A stretch of DNA of 64,000 nt, from positions 1 through 64,000 of the forward strand of contig CAZKYC010000001.1 in NCBI GenBank assembly GCA_964556895.1, in the 5' to 3' direction. The translations under genes were made by a program, and so were the position numbers. The notes under the pieces were generated by a model. It did not search any database. It was not told the DNA's origin and worked only from the letters and a program-made list of their open reading frames with translations. This document shows positions 1-7,324 of the stretch, piece by piece. The DNA comes from Hinthialibacter sp964556895 (GTDB taxonomy: Bacteria > Hinthialibacterota > Hinthialibacteria > Hinthialibacterales > Hinthialibacteraceae). How positions within the stretch are numbered: the first letter of the stretch is position 1; each line of letters starts with the position of its first letter.

Positions 1-760
1 ATGCAAAATAAAATAATGCGCATGTGTCTTGGCATTTTCCTGCACTTAATTCCCTCCCATATATCTCTTTTGTTTTTTTAGGCATCTTCTTTCCCCATGG
101 TGGATTTGTCATGATAATGTCAAAATGAGTATTGTTGGTTAGGTTAGATGCGAAGTCTAGAAAATTTTCACACCTAATATTTGCGGCGTCTCCATTTGTT
201 ATTTTTTGTATGCGTTTTCGAGCGATTTCAACAGCGATAGGGTCTAAGTCAAATCCATATACATTTTCTGGTTTAACTCCATGCTTAATTGCAGCAGCGA
301 GAAAATTGCCGCTGCCGCAGTAAAGATCACAAAAAAACAAATCGCTTTTATCTTCTGTAATCTCCGAGAACATTGTTTCAATTATCTCAAAAGGTGTATA
401 ATAAACACCTTCTTTATTCCGGTAAGAATTTGATAGTGATGTTTCATATTCATTTGAGATATTTTTTAAAGCCAGAATTGAATTCGCATTTCTTACTTTA
501 TCAACAAAGATTGAGGCAATTAAACCATGGTCATGATTGTCTAGGCGTGATTTGTTTGCACGTTTATTTAGTTTTTCTTTTCCAATAACGTTTTTCTTAA
601 AAAAATCGAAAGACTCTTCCGTGATGTATTTTTTATGAGTTTTTAGGTAGCCTGTTTTTATCCAATTGCGCACTGATGCTTCTGATACATTCAAATCAGT
701 AGCAATTTCCCTAATTGACATCAATGAAGTTGAGTTTTCAAATAGAGTATCTTGTTTCAT
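1..760 (-). CDS. N6-adenine DNA methyltransferase with N-terminal HTH, partial
   Basis: The reading frame is open from an ATG at 760 to the left edge, so the C-terminus lies outside the window (253 codons visible). Residues ~12-45 resemble a helix-turn-helix (SIREIATDLNVSEASVRNW). The rest is a gamma/Eco57I-like amino-methyltransferase: a GVYYTPFEI motif ahead of the SAM site, motif I (CDLYCGSGNFL), an acidic motif II (GFDLDP) and the catalytic motif IV NPPWG. Such enzymes methylate adenine N6 in restriction-modification or BREX-like systems; the partner would lie to the left. The gene is clearly AT-richer than its neighbours, which suggests horizontal acquisition. A palindrome lies about 45 bp upstream of the start. 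Class is well supported; the exact system is unknown. Confidence 0.85.
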   Translation of the reverse strand, partial: MKQDTLFENSTSLMSIREIATDLNVSEASVRNWIKTGYLKTHKKYITEESFDFFKKNVIGKEKLNKRANKSRLDNHDHGLIASIFVDKVRNANSILALKNISNEYETSLSNSYRNKEGVYYTPFEIIETMFSEITEDKSDLFFCDLYCGSGNFLAAAIKHGVKPENVYGFDLDPIAVEIARKRIQKITNGDAANIRCENFLDFASNLTNNTHFDIIMTNPPWGKKMPKKTKEIYGRELSAGKCQDTCALFYFA

Positions 761-803
761 TGTTTTCTATCAATATGGCTATGTAAACATAGAACAATTT
801 TTG

Positions 804-820
804 ATTACATCAGATGTAAT
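804..820. promoter_or_regulatory. 17-bp palindrome between methyltransferase and Rrf2 genes
   Basis: ATTACATC-A-GATGTAAT is a perfect inverted repeat with 8-bp arms and a 1-bp centre. It overlaps the stop codon of the Rrf2 gene and lies 44 bp upstream of the methyltransferase start. A second, shorter palindrome (ATGTAAACAT, 781-790) lies between it and the gene. The spacing fits an operator for the methyltransferase, perhaps bound by its own HTH domain or by the Rrf2 protein. This is inference from symmetry and position only. Confidence 0.4.
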
Positions 821-1256
821 ACATGATCACGTCTTTGTCGACGCCGGCTTCGCTGACCTCGGCCAGGTCGGCCAGGGTGATCGACTCCAGCCGCTGACGC
901 GCAAACGAGCGAATCTCTTCCATCACCCGGCGCAGGCGCGACACCGGCTCTTTGACATGGTCGGGCAATCCGTCGCCTTCCATGTGTTCGGTCGAGAGCA
1001 GCGGCCCCTGCGACGCGATCAGAATGCGGCTGATCGAAATCAGCGACGGCGGCTCGATTAACGAATAGCCGCCTTTGGGGCCGGGGCTTGATTTGACCAG
1101 ATCGGCGTCTTTTAAGTTGCGCACAACATGCTCTAAAAACTTACGTGGGATGCCTTCCTGTTTTGCCATCACCTGAAGGCTCAGGCGCCCGTCGCCCGCC
1201 TTGGCCAGCGCAATCATGACCCGCAACGCATAATCTGTCGTTTTTGAAAATTTCAT
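810..1256 (-). CDS. Rrf2 family transcriptional regulator
   Basis: The 148-residue protein has the usual Rrf2 length and starts with the family signature (MKFSKTTDYALRVM). A winged helix covers residues ~1-65 (the IPRKFLEHVVRNL recognition helix region, then GPKGGYSL in the wing). Family members sense iron-sulfur status, nitric oxide or cysteine. The three cysteines that bind an Fe-S cluster in IscR, NsrR and RirA are absent; there is no cysteine at all, so a cluster-based sensor is unlikely and a CymR-like mode is more plausible. A small membrane protein gene ends 9 bp upstream on the same strand. The target is not evident from the neighbours. Confidence 0.9.
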   Translation of the reverse strand: MKFSKTTDYALRVMIALAKAGDGRLSLQVMAKQEGIPRKFLEHVVRNLKDADLVKSSPGPKGGYSLIEPPSLISISRILIASQGPLLSTEHMEGDGLPDHVKEPVSRLRRVMEEIRSFARQRLESITLADLAEVSEAGVDKDVIMYYI

Positions 1257-1265
1257 TGTGGCTGC

Positions 1266-1445
1266 TTAACGGATTCCTTTGCCTGACTCGCCCTGACGGC
1301 GAATGGCGTTGTTGGTCCAACTTGAGCCGCTCTCAGCCGGCGGCTGGCGTTTGCGGCGCCTGCCCAAGACATAGCCGCTCAACACCCCCAGGCCAACCAC
1401 AGCGGCCAATAATCCCACTGTATATACCATTCCCTGAAGCGCCAT
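1266..1445 (-). CDS. small single-pass membrane protein (59 aa)
   Basis: The frame encodes an N-terminal hydrophobic segment (residues ~7-27, YTVGLLAAVVGLGVLSGYVL) followed by a basic stop-transfer stretch (GRRRKRQ) and a polar tail. GGAG lies just before the ATG, and an alternative start at the sixth codon is possible. It ends 9 bp before the Rrf2 gene, so the two are probably co-transcribed. The topology is typical of a small membrane or oxaA/YtjB-like accessory protein, but no family is recognised. The function is unknown. Confidence 0.5.
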   Translation of the reverse strand: MALQGMVYTVGLLAAVVGLGVLSGYVLGRRRKRQPPAESGSSWTNNAIRRQGESGKGIR

Positions 1446-1580
1446 AGCTCCACTCGTTTTCTGAGATGAGTTTAAGTGTATTCCAACTGGCCAGTATGAG
1501 CAATGAAGAGCGAAAGCTTGTTGCGTTGTGAAAAACCTGCATGATACAGTAGACCATCATTCATACCTTGAGGAGCCGCT

Positions 1581-3176
1581 ATGACTAGTCTACGCGTTTT
1601 CACCCTGTCCGTTCTTTTCATTTTTACATGCGCGAACCTGTTTGCCGCTGATTTATGGCGCCTGGCCCAGCAAAACAAAGACATACACCGCTATTCCACC
1701 ATTTTTATCGCAAGCGTTGTTCGCGACCAGCTGCGCAATGAAGAGGGCCTGAATCAAGCCATTCAATTCTGTAAAGAAACCGGAATCACCCGCGCCTTTA
1801 TCGAGACCTACCGCGATGGCTACACCGCAGAACGCGACGCGCTAGAAAACGCCCGCGACCACTTTCGAGAAGCAGGAATCGAACCGACGGGATGTGTGAC
1901 CCCAACCGGATTGGGCGCAAAGTCGACGGGCTGGGACGCGGTCTCAAACTATGAAGCCCAAGACACGCGAGATGACATCAAACGCGTGTTTGAATTTACC
2001 GCGTCGATGTTTGATGAAATCATGATTGACGATTTTTTGTTCACCGATGATGAGAGCGAAATATCCAAAAAAGCCAAGGGCGAGCGTTCGTGGGGCGCCT
2101 ATCGAAATGAGCTGATGCTCGAAATTAGCCGCGACTATGTCATCAAGCCCGCCCGCGCGGTGAACCCGGACGTGAAACTCATTATCAAGTATCCGCAATG
2201 GTACGACAACTTTCACAACCGCGGCTATGACGTCGTCAAACAGACCGAGTTGTTTGACAAAATCTGGGTGGGCACTGAAACTCGCGACCCCGATAACGAA
2301 CGCTGGGGCCGCAAGGCCCAGTTTGAAGCCTTTTTTATCATGGGTTGGTTGACCGAAATCGGCGGCGGCAAATGCGGCGGCGGTTGGTTTGACACCTATG
2401 GCACAAGCCCGGCGACCTATGTCGAACAAGCGCGCCAAACCATTCTGGGCGGCGCCAAAGAATCGATGTTGTTTCATTATGGCGAACTACAAAAACGGCC
2501 TGAACTCGTCGAAGCGTTGCGCGCCGAGATGGAAGGCCTGTTTTCCCTCGCGCGCATGATCACCGGCGCCAAACCGATGGGCGCGCTTGCGGTAAAAGTC
2601 CCAAACAGCGAGCCGCGCGGCGACAGTTTTATTTATGACTTTATCGGTATGCTGGGCGTGCCAATGGCCCCGTCGCCCGGCTTATTAATTGATACGCCAG
2701 TCACAGTGCTCGCAGCGTCGAGTTGGAGCGATAGGTTGCCTGATGCTCTAGAGAAATTTCAACGTGACGAGAAGTCAGTTGTAGTCACTTCAAATCTCGC
2801 CCACTTGTTAAAAGAAAAAAATGTCGAGTATCCAAACGAATGGTATGTATTAGAAATCCCCAAGGAGCCGCGCGATTTATATCAACTGCCTGAAGATGAG
2901 TTAAACCAATACCGCGACGCCGCCACCAAACGGTTTTTCACCATTCGCGGGCCTAGCCGGGTCGCGACCTATATGTATACCAACGACGTGGTTGTGGTTG
3001 AGAGTTTCAACGACGAAGAAGTCGAACTGACGCTTGATATAAAGAACGAGTTGCCGGAAATTACAACCCAATTGGCATTGCCGAAAATGGGTTCTGCAAG
3101 AATCGAGATCGAAAACGAGCGAAAGAAAATTCGCTTTACGCTTGGCCCACGGTCAATGATGGCGATTGGGCGCTAG
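1581..3176 (+). CDS. secreted glycoside-hydrolase-like protein, function unknown
   Basis: A signal peptide (residues 1-22, hydrophobic core then NLFAAD) directs this 531-residue protein out of the cytoplasm. The ATG follows GAGGAGCCGCT, a good ribosome site. Alternating hydrophobic strands, the acidic strand end MIDDFLFTDDE (~residues 152-162) and the strand VKLIIKYPQW (~200) look like a TIM-barrel glycosidase, with candidate acidic residues at strand ends. The C-terminal ~150 residues resemble a beta domain. No catalytic pair can be assigned from sequence alone. Convergent with the transglycosylase gene, 14 bp away. It stands alone on this strand. Confidence 0.6.
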   Translation: MTSLRVFTLSVLFIFTCANLFAADLWRLAQQNKDIHRYSTIFIASVVRDQLRNEEGLNQAIQFCKETGITRAFIETYRDGYTAERDALENARDHFREAGIEPTGCVTPTGLGAKSTGWDAVSNYEAQDTRDDIKRVFEFTASMFDEIMIDDFLFTDDESEISKKAKGERSWGAYRNELMLEISRDYVIKPARAVNPDVKLIIKYPQWYDNFHNRGYDVVKQTELFDKIWVGTETRDPDNERWGRKAQFEAFFIMGWLTEIGGGKCGGGWFDTYGTSPATYVEQARQTILGGAKESMLFHYGELQKRPELVEALRAEMEGLFSLARMITGAKPMGALAVKVPNSEPRGDSFIYDFIGMLGVPMAPSPGLLIDTPVTVLAASSWSDRLPDALEKFQRDEKSVVVTSNLAHLLKEKNVEYPNEWYVLEIPKEPRDLYQLPEDELNQYRDAATKRFFTIRGPSRVATYMYTNDVVVVESFNDEEVELTLDIKNELPEITTQLALPKMGSARIEIENERKKIRFTLGPRSMMAIGR

Positions 3177-3190
3177 CGGCCCGAACCGCC

Positions 3191-4345
3191 CTAGCCAAAC
3201 CGCGACTCGAGTTGTTGTAGGCGGTCGCGCACCCTTTTGATGTACCGCTTACCAGCATTGGTGACGCCGCTGCGTTCGACCCGCCCCGGCCCGGTGTTGT
3301 AGGCCGCCAGCGCTTTGTCTTCATCATTGAAGATGTCCAACAGAAAGCGCATGTAGCGCGTTCCGCCGCGAATGTTTTGTTCGGGGTTAAACGGGTCGGC
3401 CACGTCAACGTCTTTGGCCGTACCCGGCATCAGCTGCATCAAGCCTTGGGCGCCTTTGTTCGACACTACGTCTTTTCGCCACGACGACTCAACCTCAATC
3501 ATCGCCCACACCAAGAGCGGGTCTAGACTGTTTTGTTGAGAATAGCGGTCTACCCACTCAAGCCATTTCACCGGCGGCAGTTTCTCGCCCGTTGACTGGG
3601 CTTGTTTAATCGCCGCGAGAAAGTCGGTCCGAATGGAAGGCGCGCGCTTGGCTTTGGGGCGGTGTTTGGCCAACGCGTCTGGGCCATAGCGCAGGCGGTA
3701 GGTTCGCAGTTTGACCAGTTCCTGGCGGACGGTTTCCCATTCTTCGGGATCAACGCCGTAATCCGCCGCCAAGACCAGGTGGCGTTCGGCGCTGCGCAGG
3801 TCGAGGTGGTCTATTCGTTCGCGGGCCATGGCCATGTGCAACTTACCGCGCACGCCGCCCCAAAACTCAGCGTCTTCATCTCGCTCTTCCTGCTTCAGTT
3901 CTTTCAGCGCTTGTTTGATGCCCTTGCGTTGAATTAAGCGCTCAATTTTTTGGGCTTTTTCTTCCCGTTCTTGCTCGCGCTGTTTTTCAATCTCTTTGTT
4001 GAGCCGCTCGATCAGGTCAAGCGATTTGCTGCGCCATTGTTTTATGCGGCTGGCTTGTTGTAAAAATCCGCGCGCGCGGTCAAATTGGTTTCGTTGAAAC
4101 AATTGCTGGCCCAACAAAAATTCGCTTTCGCCCCGCTCCGAATGGACGACGGCCTCGACTTGGGCCTTGGGAATCGAAAACGAGCCCGCGCTGTTCTCGA
4201 TTTTGACGGACTGGTTGGAGTCGAGAACGATGCACCCTTCGATTAGCGACCCGCTTTTGAGCCTGACCAAATCGAGGTCTTGCGCGGTTTGCGACATGGC
4301 CGAAAACGGCGATAAAACGAGCAGGACCAAACATAGCGCTTTCAT
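3191..4345 (-). CDS. secreted lytic transglycosylase (SLT domain)
   Basis: The 384-residue protein begins with a signal peptide (cleavage near SAMSQ). Residues ~25-70 form a small beta region, ~75-230 are charged and helical, with a coiled coil around 110-155, and ~262-384 are the SLT domain. The motifs are clear: AMIEVESSW with the probable catalytic Glu286, then GLMQLMP and AAYNTGPGRV. Such enzymes cleave murein glycan strands to 1,6-anhydro-muropeptides in the periplasm, during remodelling or to make room for envelope machines. It is the last gene of the operon with DUF58 and two PH proteins, starting 2 bp after the DUF58 stop. Confidence 0.9.
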   Translation of the reverse strand: MKALCLVLLVLSPFSAMSQTAQDLDLVRLKSGSLIEGCIVLDSNQSVKIENSAGSFSIPKAQVEAVVHSERGESEFLLGQQLFQRNQFDRARGFLQQASRIKQWRSKSLDLIERLNKEIEKQREQEREEKAQKIERLIQRKGIKQALKELKQEERDEDAEFWGGVRGKLHMAMARERIDHLDLRSAERHLVLAADYGVDPEEWETVRQELVKLRTYRLRYGPDALAKHRPKAKRAPSIRTDFLAAIKQAQSTGEKLPPVKWLEWVDRYSQQNSLDPLLVWAMIEVESSWRKDVVSNKGAQGLMQLMPGTAKDVDVADPFNPEQNIRGGTRYMRFLLDIFNDEDKALAAYNTGPGRVERSGVTNAGKRYIKRVRDRLQQLESRFG

Positions 4346-4347
4346 GA

Positions 4348-5244
4348 TTACACCATTTGTTTCATACGGCGCTGAAGATACTCGCGCAAGGTCTGGTCTA
4401 AGGGGATATCGGTGCGCATCAACTGGTAATCGGCGCCCATTTCGAGGCAGGCGTTTCGGTAACTCTCAATAAACGCGTCCACGCGACGGCGATAGCCGTC
4501 GCGCAATTTCTTGGGCGCTGTGCGTAGCCTTTCGTCTTCGCCTTCGGCGCCGGAAAAGTCGACCGTCCCACGATAGGGCAGGTCGAGTTCTTCTGGCGAA
4601 AGCACATGAAACACGATCAGGTCTTGTTTCATTTTGTGCAATACCGCCAGCGCCCGCAACACGCTCTCGGTGTTTTCGATCAGGTCAGAAATCAAGATAA
4701 AGATGCTGCGCTTTTTGACCCGTTCGCGCATCATGTTTAACGCGCCGCCGATGTTTGAGGGGCGGGCGTTGGGTTCGGTGGTTGCCAGCGATTCGAGAAT
4801 GTTGCTCCATTGTTCGCGGCGGTTGCGCGGCGGCAGAAAACCGGTGACCTCATTGTCAAAGGTCGCCAGCCCCACGCTATCGCCCTGATGAAGAACCAGA
4901 TACGAGAGCGCCGCCGCCAGCTGTTGAGAATACAACGCCTTGGTGGTCGCTTCGCCAAACCACATCGAGCCGCTCAGGTCGACCATGATCTGAGCCCGCA
5001 AGTTGGTGTCTTCTTCAAATTGTTTGACGTGAAAGCGGTCGGTCTTGGCGAACACGCGCCAGTCAATATGGCGCAGCTCGTCGCCGGGGTTGTAGGGGCG
5101 GTGTTCGCTAAACTCGACATTGCGCCCCATCAGGTGGCTGTGGTGCATGCCCGACACGGCCCCTTCGACCGCTTGGCGGGCGTGTATCTCAAGATGGGAT
5201 ATCGAAGATAAAACAGCGGCGTCTAAAATCGGGCCTGGCATCAT
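4348..5244 (-). CDS. DUF58 / vWA-like domain protein
   Basis: The 298-residue protein matches DUF58: an N-terminal segment ending in the family hallmark (RPYNPGDELRHIDWRVFAKT, ~50-70) followed by a von Willebrand A-type fold with a DLSGSMWFG metal-site motif (~89-97). DUF58 proteins commonly pair with MoxR AAA+ ATPases and BatA-type proteins in envelope-stress or chaperone-like clusters; no MoxR gene lies in this window. The AAGGACA ribosome site precedes the ATG at 5244. It is encoded between the PH-domain pair and the transglycosylase in one operon, which suggests a cell-envelope role. The molecular function is not established. Confidence 0.88.
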   Translation of the reverse strand: MMPGPILDAAVLSSISHLEIHARQAVEGAVSGMHHSHLMGRNVEFSEHRPYNPGDELRHIDWRVFAKTDRFHVKQFEEDTNLRAQIMVDLSGSMWFGEATTKALYSQQLAAALSYLVLHQGDSVGLATFDNEVTGFLPPRNRREQWSNILESLATTEPNARPSNIGGALNMMRERVKKRSIFILISDLIENTESVLRALAVLHKMKQDLIVFHVLSPEELDLPYRGTVDFSGAEGEDERLRTAPKKLRDGYRRRVDAFIESYRNACLEMGADYQLMRTDIPLDQTLREYLQRRMKQMV

Positions 5245-5296
5245 TGTCCTTCATTCATTTCATTCGAATAGATTCTATCGTGTTTGGCCCGGTTCG

Positions 5297-6037
5297 TCAG
5301 GTGGATGCTGAAAACCCCGGCGCATCGCTGCGCGGTGGTTTGAAGGTGCGAATTTCTTGCAAGACTTCTTTCAGCGCCTTAATCTCTTGTTTTGAGAACC
5401 CGCCTTTGCGCGTCTTTTGGACCATGGCGTCGCCCAACCCACTTGAGATCTGAATGTCTTTTAAGTAATTGCGAATCAAATCGCGCAGTTCTTCGGCGTT
5501 TTCAAGGCCTTCCATCACCGCCTGGTGGTAATTGGTTGAACGGATCTGGCTGGGGTCCATCGCCATGCCGCCGCCGGCGGTTTCGACCACCAGGCGCGAG
5601 ATGCCAAACAGGCGTTCGATGGGGCCTTGTTCGATGCTGATGTTTTGTATGTTGGCGAAGGTCAGCGTTTGTTCCAAAATGCTTAATACGCCTTTGCGAA
5701 TGCGCAGGCTGCGGTCGGTAATGATGTAGTAGCGCATGTCATACTCAAGGCGAATCAAGAAAAACATACTGACGAAGAGCAACACCCAAATCGCGGCCAG
5801 TGACGCGCCGGCGATGAGACCGACCAGCAATTCGTTGAATATCAACACAATGGTTACAATAAAGAAACCCGTCCCCAAAATGAGCGCGCCGATAACGAGA
5901 TGAAGCGTGCGGTAATTCAAAAACTGTTTGGAGGCGCGAAAGGTGCGCTGGGTGGTGTGGGGGCCGCTGGGCGCGGAGGGCGGCTGTTTGGGGGCGCTCA
6001 ACAGGTCGAGAATGAGGTCTTTGATTCCCTCATACAT
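5297..6037 (-). CDS. PH domain-containing membrane protein (bPH2, YdbT-like)
   Basis: The protein (246 residues from the ATG at 6037) has two long hydrophobic segments (~50-75 and ~80-105) followed by a bacterial PH-like domain (MRYYIITDRSLRIRKG to VETAGG, ~110-175). This matches the YdbT/DUF304 family of membrane-anchored PH proteins, whose ligand is unknown. The chosen ATG overlaps the TGA of the preceding PH gene (ATGTATGA), a sign of translational coupling; a longer start at 6055 is possible but less convincing. The ~70-residue tail is polar and unrecognised. First half of a PH pair heading the DUF58-transglycosylase operon. Confidence 0.85.
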   Translation of the reverse strand: MYEGIKDLILDLLSAPKQPPSAPSGPHTTQRTFRASKQFLNYRTLHLVIGALILGTGFFIVTIVLIFNELLVGLIAGASLAAIWVLLFVSMFFLIRLEYDMRYYIITDRSLRIRKGVLSILEQTLTFANIQNISIEQGPIERLFGISRLVVETAGGGMAMDPSQIRSTNYHQAVMEGLENAEELRDLIRNYLKDIQISSGLGDAMVQKTRKGGFSKQEIKALKEVLQEIRTFKPPRSDAPGFSAST

Positions 6038-6548
6038 AGGCCGAGCCTCCACCATCGTTTTTCAGGTCGCGTAGTGCGTCGCGAATCTCGCGCAACAGGG
6101 CCAGCGCTTCGCTGTCGTCGTCTTGCGCTGCTTCCTTGCCGTCTTCATCCAGGCCGCGGGCGCCGCGCATCTTGGTGTAGAGAAAGTCGCGAATCTCGTC
6201 GAATTCTTCGAGACCGACAATAGAGAGTTCGGCGCCGGCGCTGCCCGACGCGGTTTGAATCTCGACCGCGCCCAGCCCCAGCCAGCGTTCGACCAGGCTG
6301 CGCGAAACGTGGATGTCTTGGATGCGCGAATAGTTCAGATAAATCTGGCGTTTGTGAAACACGCCCCACGACGCGCCTACGCCTTCTTGGGTGATCTGAT
6401 AACGAAGCGAAATGTATTTAAGATACAGCGGCGCAAACACCAATGGAAACCCGATCAACGCCGCCAGGCTGCGGACAAAATATAAGACCAATAGTTTTTT
6501 ATTGGGGCGTTCGAGGGCGAATATTCGTGATTCGAGTTGCGCGTCCAT
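6030..6548 (-). CDS. PH domain-containing membrane protein (bPH2, YdbS-like)
   Basis: This ~172-residue protein has one hydrophobic hairpin (~20-45, RSLAALIGFPLVFAPLYL) followed by a PH-like domain (SLRYQITQEGVGASWG ... EIQTASGSAG ... GLEEFDEIRDFLY). The combination is typical of YdbS-like proteins, which are normally encoded next to a larger YdbT-like partner, exactly as here. A C-terminal acidic helix ends in a glycine-rich tail. The ATG at 6548 was preferred over an upstream GTG at 6557. Both PH genes are overlapping and probably form one complex. The physiological role is unknown. Confidence 0.82.
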   Translation of the reverse strand: MDAQLESRIFALERPNKKLLVLYFVRSLAALIGFPLVFAPLYLKYISLRYQITQEGVGASWGVFHKRQIYLNYSRIQDIHVSRSLVERWLGLGAVEIQTASGSAGAELSIVGLEEFDEIRDFLYTKMRGARGLDEDGKEAAQDDDSEALALLREIRDALRDLKNDGGGSAYV

Positions 6549-6629
6549 AAGTCTCACTTAATGTGGTTTTTTACTATTGTCCCACCAAGGGCGGTGATTT
6601 CCAAGCGGCGATGTGAATAGATGAGAATA

Positions 6630-6986
6630 TTATCTGCTTTCATTTAATGGAAGAGCATCGCAAGCGCTGTAGATAGATTCGAGTACTTCATCTAATCATT
6701 CATGGATATTCTGGTGTCTAAACCAGAGAACGGTATAACCATTACTCTTTTAATAGTTGTCTCGTTCTAGGTCGTGTTCTAATGTGAAATCATGGGATTC
6801 GCCGTCTATTTCGACAACCATGTTATGAGCAGGAATGAAATAGTCGGCTATGTATTTTCCAATTGGATATTGGCGGCGCACATGCAACCCGTCCAGTTGT
6901 TTCAATCGTATGCGCTCTGCCGGGGCAAGATTTTTTTGGAGCGACTTGGCGTTTTGAGCCGCATGACGTGTGGTCGATTTTTTCAT
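6630..6986 (-). pseudogene. DUF559 (PD-(D/E)XK-like) protein, broken by two stop codons
   Basis: From the ATG at 6986 the frame encodes a DUF559 protein: LAPAERIRLKQLDGLHVRRQ, then the nuclease-like core IADYFIPAHNMVVEIDGESH (VEID catalytic strand) and the typical DLERDNY. The frame is then cut by TAA (6750-6752) and TGA (6696-6698). Reading through both gives the expected family C-terminus (KSNGYTVLWFRHQNIHE, then LDEVLESI) to a natural TAA at 6630. The two stops replace what in the family is Leu (one base, TTA to TAA) and Trp (TGG to TGA). DUF559 proteins resemble Vsr-type endonucleases. Decay by point mutation, without a frameshift, is well supported. Confidence 0.85.
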
Positions 6987-7087
6987 GTATACATTGTGCG
7001 AAACGTTCAACTGAGTTGACAAACGCTCTAGATTGCTGGAGGAGTGAGTATTGAAGTCTAGCGTAAGTGTAAGACGGCGGGGGAATG

Positions 7088-7171
7088 TGCCGGAGGAGGG
7101 ACTCGAACCCTCACATCCCGAAGGATACCAGATTTTGAGTCTGGCGCGTCTACCAGTTCCACCACTCCGGC
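7088..7171 (-). tRNA. tRNA-Leu (anticodon CAA)
   Basis: The 84-nt sequence folds as a cloverleaf with a long variable arm, as expected for a leucine tRNA. The acceptor stem pairs GCCGGAG with CTCCGGC, with A as the discriminator base. The anticodon stem-loop is CCAGA-CTCAAAA-TCTGG, giving anticodon CAA, which reads UUG codons. The T arm contains GGGTTCGAGTCCC. The variable arm is TATCCTTCGGGATG. The 3' CCA is not encoded and must be added by a CCA-adding enzyme. It is a solo tRNA gene between the DUF559 remnant and glnD. Confidence 0.97.
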
Positions 7172-7324
7172 ATTCTATCTGTGTGAAAAATCGAGTATAA
7201 TCTAGACTCTTACTCGATATCTTTCGCAAGGAAGATTGTAACGGGGTTGGTTTCTTAAGTCGAGACACAAACGCCCTCTGTCGAGTGAATTTGATACTAT
7301 TTTTATTGTCTGGTTAATCTACGA

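Noticed and set aside
666..1061. Plus-strand frame opposite the Rrf2 and methyltransferase genes
   Set aside because: It is the shadow of Rrf2 on the other strand, with no ribosome site or family similarity.
1944..2477. 177-codon minus-strand frame inside the 1581-3176 gene
   Set aside because: Antisense shadow due to codon bias; the plus-strand gene has a signal peptide and ribosome site.
6696..6752. Stop codon recoding in the DUF559 gene
   Set aside because: One stop is TAA and one TGA, at Leu and Trp positions, and other genes of the window use TGA as a normal stop. Mutation is the simpler explanation.
6750..7268. A 172-codon minus-strand frame that runs through the tRNA-Leu gene
   Set aside because: The upstream part is the translated tRNA; the DUF559 protein starts at 6986 and the frame only happens to be open before it.
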